DNA of 64,000 nt from Edwardsiella anguillarum (lineage in GTDB: Bacteria; Pseudomonadota; Gammaproteobacteria; Enterobacterales; Enterobacteriaceae): assembly GCF_008801815.1 (NCBI RefSeq), contig NZ_VZOX01000001.1, one strand, 5' to 3'. Position numbers and translations under genes: made by a program. Shown piece by piece: positions 27,384 through 36,033 of this stretch (positions are counted from its first letter, which is position 1; every line of letters starts with the position of its first letter). The notes below the pieces were generated by a model. The model was not told where the DNA came from, ran no database searches, and was given only the letters and a program-made list of their open reading frames with translations.

Positions 27384-28043
27384 CTACTGAATACTCACCC
27401 GCAGCGCGGCGGCGGCGGCAAAGGGCGCCAGCGTCATGCTGCCCGCCAGCATCGCGCCCAGGATCGCCAGATAGCCGCCGATAGGCATTCCCATCGACGC
27501 CGCGTCGATGGCCGAAGTGGCGAAAATCAGCACCGGGATGTAGAGCGGCAGCACCAGCAGGCTCAGCAGCACCCCGCCCTTGCGCAGCCCGACCGTCAAC
27601 GCGACCCCGATAGCCCCGATAAAGCTCAGGGTCGGCGTACCGAGCAGCAGCGTCAGCGCAACGGCCTGCCAGGTCGCCGCGTTAAACGACAGCAGCAGCG
27701 CCACCAGCGGCGACAGGATCAGCAGCGGCAGCCCGGTCAGCAGCCAGTGGGCGATCACCTTGGCCAGCACCGTCAGCGTCAGCGGCGCCGGGATCAGCAC
27801 CAGCTGCTCCAGCGAGCCGTCCAGAAAATCGTCCCTGAACAGCCGCTCCAGCGACAGCAGCGCCGCCAGCAGCGCCGCAACCCAGACGATCCCCGGCGCA
27901 ATGCGCGCCAGCAGCTGCGGCTCCGGCCCGATGCTCAGCGGAAACAGCGTGACTACAATCAGAAAAAACCACAGCGGGTTGATGATTTCCGCGCCGCTGC
28001 GCAGTGCGATGCGCAGCTCGCGCCGAATGACTGCCAGTATCAT
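27384..28043 (-). CDS. ccmB: ABC transporter permease CcmB
   Basis: Integral membrane subunit of the CcmAB ABC transporter, whose ATP hydrolysis releases holo-CcmE from CcmC. It has 219 residues with six predicted helices and the conserved RRELRIALRSGAEIINPLWFF start, FRDDFLDGSLEQLVL and the LPLYIPVLIFA helix. Its start overlaps the ccmA stop by 4 bp. Confidence 0.95.
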   Translation of the reverse strand: MILAVIRRELRIALRSGAEIINPLWFFLIVVTLFPLSIGPEPQLLARIAPGIVWVAALLAALLSLERLFRDDFLDGSLEQLVLIPAPLTLTVLAKVIAHWLLTGLPLLILSPLVALLLSFNAATWQAVALTLLLGTPTLSFIGAIGVALTVGLRKGGVLLSLLVLPLYIPVLIFATSAIDAASMGMPIGGYLAILGAMLAGSMTLAPFAAAAALRVSIQ

Positions 28044-28663
28044 ACCGCCCTCTCCTCACCGCGCAGACGCAGGCGCCGCATGGCGGGGTAATTCAGGTCC
28101 TGGTGGGTCGTCAGCACGATAGCCCCCCCGGCCGCACAATGGCGCTCAAACAGCCCGATCAGCCGGGCTACGCCGCGTTTATCGATCGCCGTCAGCGGCT
28201 CATCCAGGATCCACAGCGGCGCCTGGCTCAGCCACAGCCGCGCCAGCGCCACCCGACGCTGCTGCCCCGCCGACAGCTGGGCGACCGGCACATCCTCAAA
28301 GCCGACCAGCTCGACCTGCGCCAGCGCATCCCAAATGGCGGCCTCATCCGCCTGCCCCAGCACCCGGCAGTAAAATGCCAGGTTCTCAAACGCCGTCATC
28401 ACGCTTTTGACGCCGGGATGATGTCCCAAATACAGCAAGTTCTGTTGATACGTCTCCCGCTGACGGCGGATGGGCAGCCCCTGCCACAGGACCTCGCCGC
28501 GATCCGGCAGGGCCAGCCCCGCCATCATCCGCAGCAGCGTGGTCTTCCCCGCCCCGTTGGGGCCCTCAATCTGAATGATCTCCCCCGCCTGTACCTGAAA
28601 GTCCAGATCGTCAAACAGCACACGCTCATCGCGGCGGCAGCCCAGCCGGGAAATGGTCAACAT
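28040..28663 (-). CDS. ccmA: ABC transporter ATP-binding protein CcmA
   Basis: Cytoplasmic ATPase of CcmAB. ATG at 28663 gives 207 residues, equal to E. coli CcmA; the open frame continues upstream to 28945 but that extension has no homology I recognise. Walker A GPNGAGKT (34-41), ABC signature LSAGQQRR, Walker B LWILDEP. First gene of the ccm operon; the promoter must lie in the 696-bp region upstream. Confidence 0.96.
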   Translation of the reverse strand: MLTISRLGCRRDERVLFDDLDFQVQAGEIIQIEGPNGAGKTTLLRMMAGLALPDRGEVLWQGLPIRRQRETYQQNLLYLGHHPGVKSVMTAFENLAFYCRVLGQADEAAIWDALAQVELVGFEDVPVAQLSAGQQRRVALARLWLSQAPLWILDEPLTAIDKRGVARLIGLFERHCAAGGAIVLTTHQDLNYPAMRRLRLRGEERAV

Positions 28664-29277
28664 GGATAGATTCTGTCCTGATTTTAGTCGTTGCATAATA
28701 GCATAAGCCCTTCGTCCCCCGAACCCCGGAGGCAACACTCGTCCTAACTCATTCGGGGTAAAATAACGCGTGAGATCAAGGATAATCACCGGGTAAATCC
28801 CGCCAAGGTACCTGAAATGCCGCCCATGCCGACGTAGTTCACATTTTGCCGCCGGCACCCGGCGCGCACTCAGCCGGCCGCGGGAGAGACGCAGAGGAAG
28901 ACACGGCGCGATCCGCGCCAAGAAAAGAGGGCGCAGCGCAGCCATCGCGTTTGCGCCAGCCCCCGCGTGCCGCGCACTCTCCTCTCCCGCCCATAATCAT
29001 CATTAAGCACAATAAAGAAAGACTTCATTATTTTTTAATTAGATTAGGCTCATATATCGTGAATATATATTATGAAAACAAGCTCCCTGATGACAGATTA
29101 AAAACCACGCGCCTCGGCGTCCCCGCGACGCTGCGCGCATCAATCGCGGCCGATTCAGTGCGACGCAGCGGATAACAGCGGCTATAATAGCATAATAAAT
29201 ATAGTGATTTCTGTCAGGAGTCCGCGCAGTCTAGACAGCGCGCGGGCTTTACTTAACTTATAAAGAACGGTTTCATT
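28664..29277. other. Long intergenic region between ccmA and the efflux operon
   Basis: About 600 bp between divergent genes before the dyad at 29278. The left part must hold the ccm promoter: a minus-strand TATTAT at about 28694-28700 is a possible -10, but no good -35 accompanies it. The middle (28840-28990) is very GC-rich and the right part turns AT-rich. A 109-codon plus-strand frame at 28846 shows no domain or Shine-Dalgarno and is not called. Confidence 0.5.
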
Positions 29278-29323
29278 ATCACACGAAATAGTAATGCGCA
29301 TTATCAATAGTGTGATCTATAAT
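29278..29323 (+). promoter_or_regulatory. Regulated promoter with 39-bp dyad upstream of efflux operon
   Basis: The arms ATCACAC (29278-29284) and GTGTGAT (29310-29316) flank the central palindrome TAATGCGCATTA (29292-29303). A perfect -10 TATAAT lies at 29318-29323. The predicted -35 position falls within the dyad centre and is poor (TGCGCA at 29295-29300), which suggests dependence on an activator or occlusion by a repressor. No regulator gene is adjacent. Confidence 0.65.
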
Positions 29324-29359
29324 ACCAAACTAGAACTACTATAATAATCGTAGGTAATC

Positions 29360-29569
29360 ATGGAACTCTTTAACGATGTCGTGCTGCTGAATGCCTTTAT
29401 CCCCAAGCTGGTGGTATTAGGCATTCTTTGTTTCATTATCACCCAGCTGTCGGTGAAATTTGCCGCACGCTATCGTCTATTAAGCTATTTCTGGCATCCG
29501 CGCCTGATCGTCTGGGCTTATGCATCGGCCGTCTATGCATTACTGGTTATCGCCATCATTTATATCTAA
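29360..29569 (+). CDS. DUF1656 small inner-membrane protein
   Basis: 69-residue protein with two membrane helices (about 13-31 and 49-68) and the DUF1656 feature WHP (FWHPRL) between them, as in the E. coli AaeX and YdhI proteins. Such genes start operons that encode a HlyD-type membrane fusion protein and a FUSC efflux pump; the role of the small protein is unknown. Start chosen at the ATG with TAGGT six bases upstream. It is 11 bp ahead of the fusion-protein gene. Confidence 0.85.
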   Translation: MELFNDVVLLNAFIPKLVVLGILCFIITQLSVKFAARYRLLSYFWHPRLIVWAYASAVYALLVIAIIYI

Positions 29570-29580
29570 CAGGTTATGAT

Positions 29581-30570
29581 ATGCTAAAGTCACCCGCCTC
29601 ACGCACGGCGTTATTTCTCGCCATCACCTTCACGATCATTATCTTTGGCATCCACGAGTACAACCAGCAGCTGAGTACCCGCCATGGCGTCGTGCGGGCG
29701 AATATCATCGATATCGCGCCTCAGGTGAGCGGCCTGGTCACCCAGGTCAATGTGCGCCACAACCAGTCGGTCAAAAAGGGGGAACTGCTTTTTTCCATCG
29801 ACGACAGCGACTACCGGATCAGCGTCCAGAATGCCCGGGCGAATCTGGCAAACGTCGAACAGCAGCTGTTAGAGCAGAGCGCCGCGGTGCTCTCGGCCAA
29901 GGCGGCGCTGCAAAACGCGCAGAGCCAATACAGCTATATGCAGGCAAACTTCCAGCGCATCAGTAGCCTGAAGCGGCGTGATTTCGCCTCGACCAATGAC
30001 TATCAGCAGGCCGAGACGGATCTCAATGTGAGCAAGGGAAACCTGGCCACCGCACAGGCACGGCTGCAACAGGCGATCGCCGCACGCGGCGCTATCGGCC
30101 CGGACAACGCCCAGCTGCTGGCCGCCAAGGCCACCTTGGCCAAGGCCGAGCTGGATCTCTCCCGCACCCGGGTCTATGCGCCCAGCAACGGCAACATCGC
30201 CACGGTTAACCTGAACGCGGGCGACTACGCGCGTCCCGGCAGCGCGGTTCTGGCCGAGGTCGACACCGATAATATCTGGGTCGAAGGCGCCTTCCCCGAA
30301 ACCGTCATCGCCGGCATACGCGTCGGCGATAAGGCTAAGGTCTACCTGATGGCCGATACCCGCACCGTCTACCGCGGCCATGTACAGAGCATCGGCTCGG
30401 CGATCAACTCCAAGGAGCTGCCAAACCCGGGCCTGCTTTCGGAGTTGCCCCAGGTCTTTGACTGGGTTCGTCTGGCGGAAAACGTCCCGGTCAATATTCA
30501 ATTGGATCCCGACACCAAGATGGAGAACTTTATTCCGGGACTCAGCGCGACCGTCGATATCATTAAGTAA
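29581..30570 (+). CDS. HlyD-family membrane fusion protein of an efflux pump
   Basis: Periplasmic adaptor of an AaeAB/YdhJK-type pump. It has 329 residues: N-terminal membrane anchor (about 9-25), biotinyl-lipoyl half motif (IAPQVSGLVTQVNVRHNQSVKKGELLFSIDD), alpha-helical hairpin (about 85-185), the second lipoyl half (LSRTRVYAPSNGNIATVNLNAGDYA) and a beta-barrel domain. The open frame extends 5' to 29428 but overlaps the preceding gene; ATG 29581 is used. Followed after 8 bp by the FUSC gene. Substrate unknown. Confidence 0.93.
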   Translation: MLKSPASRTALFLAITFTIIIFGIHEYNQQLSTRHGVVRANIIDIAPQVSGLVTQVNVRHNQSVKKGELLFSIDDSDYRISVQNARANLANVEQQLLEQSAAVLSAKAALQNAQSQYSYMQANFQRISSLKRRDFASTNDYQQAETDLNVSKGNLATAQARLQQAIAARGAIGPDNAQLLAAKATLAKAELDLSRTRVYAPSNGNIATVNLNAGDYARPGSAVLAEVDTDNIWVEGAFPETVIAGIRVGDKAKVYLMADTRTVYRGHVQSIGSAINSKELPNPGLLSELPQVFDWVRLAENVPVNIQLDPDTKMENFIPGLSATVDIIK

Positions 30571-30578
30571 GGCGCCCC

Positions 30579-32243
30579 ATGCTACTGCAAAGTTTAAAAG
30601 CCCTGCGGTTAACCCTTGCCGTGATGCTCTCGCTCTATATCGCCATGCGACTGGGGATGCACTCGCCGGATTGGGCCGTAACCAGCGCGCTGATCGTCTC
30701 GCTGGGGACGATCGGCCAAATCCGCAGCCGCTGGTGGCAGCGCATCGTCGGTAACTTTGTCGGTGGCAGCATCGGGTTCTTCGTCATCTGGTGGCTAGCG
30801 CAGGACCCCTTTACCATCATGCTCTGCGCCGCGCTGTTTGGCAGCGTCTGCACCTATATCAGCCTGACCCATTTCCAATATAAGGACATGTGGCGTTGGG
30901 TGCTCATCGGTTTCATCATCGTCTTCAGCGCCTCCCTTTCCAATCCCAGCCACGCCTTCAGCGTACTGTTCGACCGCGTAGGCTGCGTGTTCATCGGCTC
31001 CTCCGTGATCTTCATATTCAACCTGCTGTGGCCGCTGGAATATGCCGCGTCGTGGCAGAAGCAGTATCACGCCATTCTGGAAAAGCTGGATGCCCTGCTC
31101 AATAAAGAGGATGCGGATGCGGTGGCGCTATACCTGGCTTTGTCGCAACAGATCGATCAGCTGCGCCAGTCCCTGTCCTCAAACTATGGCGACTACCGAA
31201 ACATCTATTCCCGTGAATACAATGTAATCAATAGTATCTACGCGCTAGAGAAGTTCAGCCGTCACCTCTACTCCCTGCGGATGCAGCATGCCCTGGATAG
31301 CCAGGCGAAGACATGGATTAGCGCGGCCATCGCGGCGGCCAAGGCACATGAGACCATTCCCCCGATTACGCTGGAAAACTCCCCGCGCTACGCCTCACTG
31401 CTGACGCTAATCGCCGCCGATCTGCACGACATCGTGCAAAAGAATGCCACCACTGATGCGCAAAGCCGCTTTCGCTGGCAGTGGCAAAACCGCATGTTCA
31501 GCGCCGGAACCGACTCCGCCTTTACCAGCTCACTGCTGTTCTTCGTCAGCTGTATTCTGAGTCTGCTGCTCTGGCGCTATGGCTGGCCCGGCGGGCCACA
31601 GGTAATGCTCTTGACGGCGGTGCTTCTGGTCATGTGCCAATACGGTGAGCGCATGTCGCCCAAGGGGTTCGCCATCGGCTTTAGCATCGGCACGCTGTTC
31701 GCCTTCCCGATCTTTATTTTTCTACTGCCTAGCCTGCACAACGCCAATGCATTCTGGCTCAGCATGCTGTTAATCTATTTTCCGGTGGCCTTCGTGATGA
31801 ATGGGCAATACAAAGTACGAGCGCTCCCCTTTATCGCCTTCGCGGTCGCCGTCATGGTCAACGCCAACAGCCACAACTACGTGCCCGGCAATGACTATTT
31901 CAACGGTTACACCACCTTCCTCTTCGCCCTGGTCGCCGTCATCACCATCAGCTCGGGGGCGCTGAGCCTGCTGGTGGTGAACGATACCGAGACCCGCCTC
32001 AAGGCGCAGATCGACGGGTGGGCCAAGGAGCGCCAGCGCTTTCTCAACCACCGCAGCCAGGAGCGGAGCAAGATACTGGTACGCCTGGAGCGCCGCACCG
32101 ACATCATCCTCAGCATGTACAGCAAGCTCGATCCGGCGCAGCAGGGGGTTTGGCGTAAAAGGGTATCGGCGATACCGCTGATGCTGACGCGCATCCAGCG
32201 CTGGGAGTATCTCGAAACGCCCGCCGCATCGGCGAGCGACTGA
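30579..32243 (+). CDS. FUSC-family efflux transporter (AaeB/YdhK-like)
   Basis: Inner-membrane pump of 554 residues. Two membrane blocks of several helices each (about 5-150 and 310-460) separated by a cytoplasmic helical domain, as in aromatic carboxylic acid efflux proteins. It forms an operon with the DUF1656 and HlyD-type genes (8-bp spacing). In E. coli AaeXAB is induced by aromatic acids through the LysR protein AaeR; no such gene is visible here, so naming it aaeB would be a guess. Confidence 0.9.
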   Translation: MLLQSLKALRLTLAVMLSLYIAMRLGMHSPDWAVTSALIVSLGTIGQIRSRWWQRIVGNFVGGSIGFFVIWWLAQDPFTIMLCAALFGSVCTYISLTHFQYKDMWRWVLIGFIIVFSASLSNPSHAFSVLFDRVGCVFIGSSVIFIFNLLWPLEYAASWQKQYHAILEKLDALLNKEDADAVALYLALSQQIDQLRQSLSSNYGDYRNIYSREYNVINSIYALEKFSRHLYSLRMQHALDSQAKTWISAAIAAAKAHETIPPITLENSPRYASLLTLIAADLHDIVQKNATTDAQSRFRWQWQNRMFSAGTDSAFTSSLLFFVSCILSLLLWRYGWPGGPQVMLLTAVLLVMCQYGERMSPKGFAIGFSIGTLFAFPIFIFLLPSLHNANAFWLSMLLIYFPVAFVMNGQYKVRALPFIAFAVAVMVNANSHNYVPGNDYFNGYTTFLFALVAVITISSGALSLLVVNDTETRLKAQIDGWAKERQRFLNHRSQERSKILVRLERRTDIILSMYSKLDPAQQGVWRKRVSAIPLMLTRIQRWEYLETPAASASD

Positions 32244-32362
32244 TCCCCGCAGGGTTGCGCCGCCCCCCGGCGCCCCCGCTCAGCGCGGCGCCGCGGAGTG
32301 CGCATTTAGTAGGCGGCGTCGCGCAAAAAGAGCGCGTTCTGCCCCTTATGCCCCGGTTCGGC

Positions 32363-32392
32363 TTGAAAAAAAGAGAGAGAATACGGTAGGAT
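32363..32392 (+). promoter_or_regulatory. Predicted argW promoter
   Basis: TTGAAA (32363-32368) and TAGGAT (32387-32392) with an 18-bp spacer, about 50 bp upstream of the tRNA 5' end. The 200-bp gap from the efflux pump stop to the tRNA is otherwise GC-rich and holds no gene. Confidence 0.6.
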
Positions 32393-32443
32393 AGCTCAAT
32401 GCTTCGGCGCAGATAGCGCCGCCGCACCACGCCCTATACGCGT

Positions 32444-32518
32444 GTTCCCTTAGTTAAATGGATATAACGAGCCCCTCCTAAGGGCTAGTTGCAGGTTCGA
32501 TTCCTGCAGGGAACGCCA
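32444..32518 (+). tRNA. argW: tRNA-Arg (anticodon CCT)
   Basis: 75-nt cloverleaf: acceptor GTTCCCT pairs with AGGGAAC, discriminator G, encoded CCA at 32516-32518. Anticodon stem AGCCC (32470-32474)/GGGCT (32482-32486) with loop CTCCTAA, anticodon CCT at 32477-32479. T arm GCAGG-TTCGATT-CCTGC. Closely similar to E. coli argW, which is an integration site for P4-type integrases in E. coli as well. The prophage begins at its 3' end. Confidence 0.97.
32488..32518 (+). other. Probable attL core in the argW 3' end
   Basis: The integrase gene begins 160 bp after the tRNA and all following genes are phage genes, so recombination most likely occurred in the T arm to CCA end of argW. The tRNA is intact because the phage restores its 3' end. 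attR should repeat this core beyond the right edge of the window; the exact core length cannot be set without it. Confidence 0.7.
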
Positions 32519-32613
32519 TTACATAGTTCGTCAACATCCGCATAAGTTCGCTAACCCCACGCCAGATAAGCAATCACAGATAATTTCTGTCCGCTACCGT
32601 TCGATTTAGATCG

Positions 32614-32678
32614 TTGACAGCCGCACTCTTTTGCGGGTAAAAAGCGGGTAAAACATTTTACCCACCGGGATTTTACCC
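32614..32678 (+). promoter_or_regulatory. int promoter with four GGGTAAAA-type boxes
   Basis: TTGACA at 32614-32619 with TAAAAA at 32638-32643 (18-bp spacer). Two direct copies of GCGGGTAAAA (32633-32642, 32644-32653) are followed by two inverted copies TTTTACCC (32656-32663, 32671-32678); the last touches the int ATG. The boxes cover the -10, the leader and the start codon region, as expected for a binding site through which a protein, possibly Int itself, controls int. Confidence 0.55.
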
Positions 32679-33836
32679 ATGCTCACGGTTAAACAGATTG
32701 AAGCAGCAAAGCCAAAAGACAAGCCCTATCGCCTACTGGACAGCAACGGGCTATACCTCTACATACCAGCCTCTGGAAAAAAGGTGTGGCAACTGCGTTT
32801 CAAACTAGGCGGTAAAGAGAAAATTTTAACCGTGGGTAAATATCCTCTTGTTTCTTTACAAGAAGCTCGCGACAAAGCCTACCAGGCAAGAAAGGATATT
32901 GCCGATGGTATAGATCCAGTAAGGACCAAAAAGGAAAGCGAGAAGGATAACTCATTCTCAGTGATCTATAAGGAATGGTACGCCCACAAGCGCCAGGTAT
33001 GGTCTGAAGGGTATGCGAATGAATTACAGCGGATGTTTGAAACTGATATTCTCCCGCTCATAGGCGCGATGGAGATGAATGAAATCGAGCCTATGGCCCT
33101 TTTGTCTGTTGTGAGGCGGATTGAAGAGCGCGGAGCCATGGAGAGAGCAAACAAGGCCCGGCGTCGTTGTGGTGAGGTGTTTCGTTACGCCATAGTAACG
33201 GGGAGAGCAAAATACAATCCAGCGCCGGATCTCGCTGATGCAATGAAGGGATACAGGAAGAAAAATTTCCCTTTCCTTCCTGCTGAACAGATCCCTGCAT
33301 TCAACCAGGCATTGGCTGGATATTCAGGCAGTATAGTTTCGAAGATTGCCACTATGGTGTTGCAGTATACAGCCTTGCGAACCAAAGAGCTCAGATCTAT
33401 GAAATGGCCTAACGTCGATTTCACTTCCGGACTAATTACGATCGACGAATCGGAAATGAAGAGCCGTAAGCCTCACATTGTCCCTATGTCGCACCAAGTC
33501 GCTGAGTTGCTCAAAGCATTAAAGCCAGTCACTGAACCTGTATCGCAGTTTGTATTTGCCGGTAGAAATGATAAAAATAAGTCGATCAGTGAAAATGCCG
33601 TTCTATTGGTCATTCGCCAAATCGGCTATGAAGGGCTGGCGAGTGGTCACGGTTTCCGCCACCAATTTAGCACCATTCTACACGAGCACGAATGGCCTTC
33701 TGAGGCGATAGAGCGCCAGCTTGCTCACACAGATAAACAGTCCGTGCGCGGGATCTATAACCATGCACAATATATGGATAAAAGGCGAGAGATGATGCAG
33801 TGGTGGGCTGACTGGATAGACGGCAATGCCGCATGA
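32679..33836 (+). CDS. int: P4-type tyrosine recombinase (prophage integrase)
   Basis: Site-specific recombinase that inserts and excises the prophage at argW. It has 385 residues: DUF4102 arm-binding domain (1 to about 90, LTVKQIEAAKPKDKPYRLLDSNGLYLYI), SAM-like core-binding domain, and C-terminal catalytic domain with Arg in TALRTKELRSMKW, HGFRH (His-x-x-Arg) and the nucleophile Tyr in VRGIYNHAQYMDKRREMM. The ATG has no good Shine-Dalgarno; the TTTTACCC repeat abuts it. It is the only plus-strand gene at this end of the prophage. Confidence 0.95.
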   Translation: MLTVKQIEAAKPKDKPYRLLDSNGLYLYIPASGKKVWQLRFKLGGKEKILTVGKYPLVSLQEARDKAYQARKDIADGIDPVRTKKESEKDNSFSVIYKEWYAHKRQVWSEGYANELQRMFETDILPLIGAMEMNEIEPMALLSVVRRIEERGAMERANKARRRCGEVFRYAIVTGRAKYNPAPDLADAMKGYRKKNFPFLPAEQIPAFNQALAGYSGSIVSKIATMVLQYTALRTKELRSMKWPNVDFTSGLITIDESEMKSRKPHIVPMSHQVAELLKALKPVTEPVSQFVFAGRNDKNKSISENAVLLVIRQIGYEGLASGHGFRHQFSTILHEHEWPSEAIERQLAHTDKQSVRGIYNHAQYMDKRREMMQWWADWIDGNAA

Positions 33837-33935
33837 CCTTCGCGTTACGAACTCAAAGAATTGCCTTATAACATAACCAACGCCGCGCTCACACCGTCCC
33901 ACGTGTTTATGGCGTCCATGCCCCCCCCCAATCAC

Positions 33936-34292
33936 TCAACCAGCTGGCTTTGGCGGCCATGTGATATCAGGAGCGGTTGAAGTATCTGCAGCTTTCACCG
34001 CCTTGATATACTCCATCCATGCAATAAGCTTCGCCTTATCGACATCATTGATGACGCCTAACGCTAGTTCAGTCCGCCAGTCTGCAGTTACAGCATTAGC
34101 TTCATCTAATAACGACTGCCTGTACGCTTCAGCCTGTATGACAAGTTCTTCGTGCGTTGGCGGAGGGTTAACAATTGCCATGGCCTCGCGCTCCGTGATT
34201 GCCGTAAGGCCCTCGCTTATATAGTCATCCTGACTGCCATCAGACTCGTAAGCATACACAACATCATGAGCATCTTTAAAATACTTCATCAT
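33936..34292 (-). CDS. Tail fibre assembly protein (Tfa)
   Basis: Chaperone for the distal side tail fibre, as lambda Tfa. ATG at 34292 overlaps the tail fibre stop (TGATG), with GGAG upstream, giving 118 residues; a longer frame is rejected. The protein shows the Tfa layout: an N-terminal YFKDAHDVVYAYESDG part, TAITEREAMAIVNPPPT, and a C-terminal tail-fibre-assembly helix region (KLIAWMEYIKAVKAADTS) ending PDITWPPKP. Most distal late gene; a 99-bp gap separates it from int. Confidence 0.9.
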   Translation of the reverse strand: MMKYFKDAHDVVYAYESDGSQDDYISEGLTAITEREAMAIVNPPPTHEELVIQAEAYRQSLLDEANAVTADWRTELALGVINDVDKAKLIAWMEYIKAVKAADTSTAPDITWPPKPAG

Positions 34293-36022
34293 CACACCAT
34301 CTCCGACCAAATAATAGAAGCGACTGCCCCGTCCGTCTTTGTTACTGAATAAGTTTCGCCTGATGGGACGATGAATGATAGTGATGGCCCAGAATGGGTT
34401 GATGAGTTATTAACGCTAACAGCCCTAGCAACAATAGCACCACCAACCCTTGCTTCTACAGTTCCCCAGCTTGCGCCGTGATAAGAAAATATGACCAGCA
34501 TCGACCGTGTAGAACTATTTGTATATGTTACCCCCATGACCCTGCCGCTTGTTACGTTTGTGTAGCTTCCCCCCATTGTGGTATCACCAGCGGCAACGCT
34601 TCCTGCCGTTATACCAACGTCCAGTTTTGCCGCATTCCCCAATTTAAGGTATTGGATAACATCATTAGCAGTACCAGCCCCCACGATATCACGACCTACC
34701 TGTGAAAAATCAGCAAGTCCTACACGGTCAGCGCCAGTGAAATACGATAGCTTATTTGCCGCAGCCGGCAACGCAGCAATCGCAGATAATATGGGGGCCT
34801 TATCCTGCTTTGTGTCCAGCTTCCCAAGAATACGATCGGCCTCAGTCTTGGCGCTCTGAGCTGATCCTGCCGCCGCTGATGCGCTACCGGAAGCGGCTGT
34901 CTCCGAGGCTTTCGCTGCACTAGCACTACCAGCTGCTGCGCTGGCGGAGCTTGATACCTGTGACACTGACTGCGCAGCAGATGATGCACTCCCAGCTGCT
35001 GCAGTTTCCGAGGCTTTAGCAGCACTAGCACTGCCAGTTGCAGCACTGGACGATCCCGCCGCCTGTGATGCTGACTGAGCGGCTGCTGTTTGCGAATTAT
35101 GAGCACCGCTTGCCGATCCTGCAGCCTGCTCTGCAAAGGAATGTGCTTCCGTGGCACTGGATGCGGCGCGATCTGCATCTGCACGCACAGCCTCCCTCAG
35201 AGTGGCCTCGGTTGCCTGTGCCGCTTTTACAGCGGCATCTGTTGCTGCAGTTTCCGCAGAGGAGGCCGCCGCCAGCTCCGACGCTTTCGCGGCGTTCTGG
35301 CTGGCCAGCGCCGCAGCTGCGCTGTCTACCACTGCCGATTCTGAACCATGCGCCGCCTGCTGACTGGCCTGCGCGGCCTGGGCGCTACTGGCCGCCGCCC
35401 GTTCTGATTCTTTAGCTGCATTCTGACTGGCCAGCGCTGCAGCTGCGCTGTCTGCTGCCGCAGACTCCGAGGCTTTGGCCGCTTGCTGGCTGGACTGCGC
35501 AGACTGGGCGCCACTAGCAGCCGCCAACTCCGACGCTTTCGCGGCGTTCTGGCTGGCCAGCGCTGCGGAAGCACTCGCAGCTACTGCTGATTCAGATGCA
35601 TGGGCAGCATTTTGACTATCTAAAGCAGCGCGAGCACTCTCTGCGGTGGCATCCCTATTCTTTTCAACCTCTGCAGATTGGGCCGACACTTTGGCCACCA
35701 TCACTTCAAACTCTTTCATCACGTCAGGGCGTAAATCACCATCCTGTGGGAGCCCAAGAAAATAGTTCAGCGTACCATCAGGAGAGTCGTGGTAAATCTG
35801 AATATCCCCGACATACTCCGGCGGATATCCATCCACACAGAGCGTTACGCGGTACTGCCCTGGCTCCGCTGCCATGTCATATAGCCCTGCCTCTCCAGGG
35901 CTCTGTGATGCGACAGTATGAACAATGACGCTTGCGCTCGTTCGTAGCGCTTTCAACGCAATTTCACAATGGGTAATAGGTTTCCCCATCCCATTTTTTA
36001 GGATGCCGGTAATGCGTGCCAT
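34292..36022 (-). CDS. Side tail fibre protein (Stf-like)
   Basis: Receptor-binding side tail fibre. ATG at 36022 has GGAG six bases upstream and gives 576 residues, starting MARITGILKNGMGKP. The N-terminal about 100 residues form a phage/tail fibre attachment domain; residues about 110-390 are Ala/Ser/Gln-rich repeats like the lambda Stf shaft, including a 42-residue unit; the C-terminal part (about 400-576, from TKQDKAP) is the distal domain ending in a beta-rich region. The adjoining Tfa-like gene supports the role. The host receptor is unknown. Confidence 0.9.
   Translation of the reverse strand: MARITGILKNGMGKPITHCEIALKALRTSASVIVHTVASQSPGEAGLYDMAAEPGQYRVTLCVDGYPPEYVGDIQIYHDSPDGTLNYFLGLPQDGDLRPDVMKEFEVMVAKVSAQSAEVEKNRDATAESARAALDSQNAAHASESAVAASASAALASQNAAKASELAAASGAQSAQSSQQAAKASESAAADSAAAALASQNAAKESERAAASSAQAAQASQQAAHGSESAVVDSAAAALASQNAAKASELAAASSAETAATDAAVKAAQATEATLREAVRADADRAASSATEAHSFAEQAAGSASGAHNSQTAAAQSASQAAGSSSAATGSASAAKASETAAAGSASSAAQSVSQVSSSASAAAGSASAAKASETAASGSASAAAGSAQSAKTEADRILGKLDTKQDKAPILSAIAALPAAANKLSYFTGADRVGLADFSQVGRDIVGAGTANDVIQYLKLGNAAKLDVGITAGSVAAGDTTMGGSYTNVTSGRVMGVTYTNSSTRSMLVIFSYHGASWGTVEARVGGAIVARAVSVNNSSTHSGPSLSFIVPSGETYSVTKTDGAVASIIWSEMV
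35260..35600 (-). repeat. 126-bp tandem repeats in the tail fibre shaft
   Basis: A 42-residue unit (126 bp) occurs twice in full and partly a third time, e.g. the DNA of the SQNAAKASELAAAS segment near 35530 recurs near 35280 almost unchanged (spacing about 252 bp), with a diverged copy near 35405. The near identity at DNA level points to recent duplication; copy number may change by recombination and set fibre length. Confidence 0.8.
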
Positions 36023-36033
36023 ATTGACTCCAT

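Noticed and set aside
28040..28945. Long ccmA frame with an N-terminal extension of about 94 residues
   Set aside because: The ATG at 28663 gives 207 residues, identical in length to E. coli CcmA; the extension has no recognisable domain and runs through the promoter region.
28846..29175. 109-codon plus-strand frame upstream of the efflux operon
   Set aside because: No Shine-Dalgarno, no domain, composition changes abruptly along it from very GC-rich to AT-rich; looks like chance.
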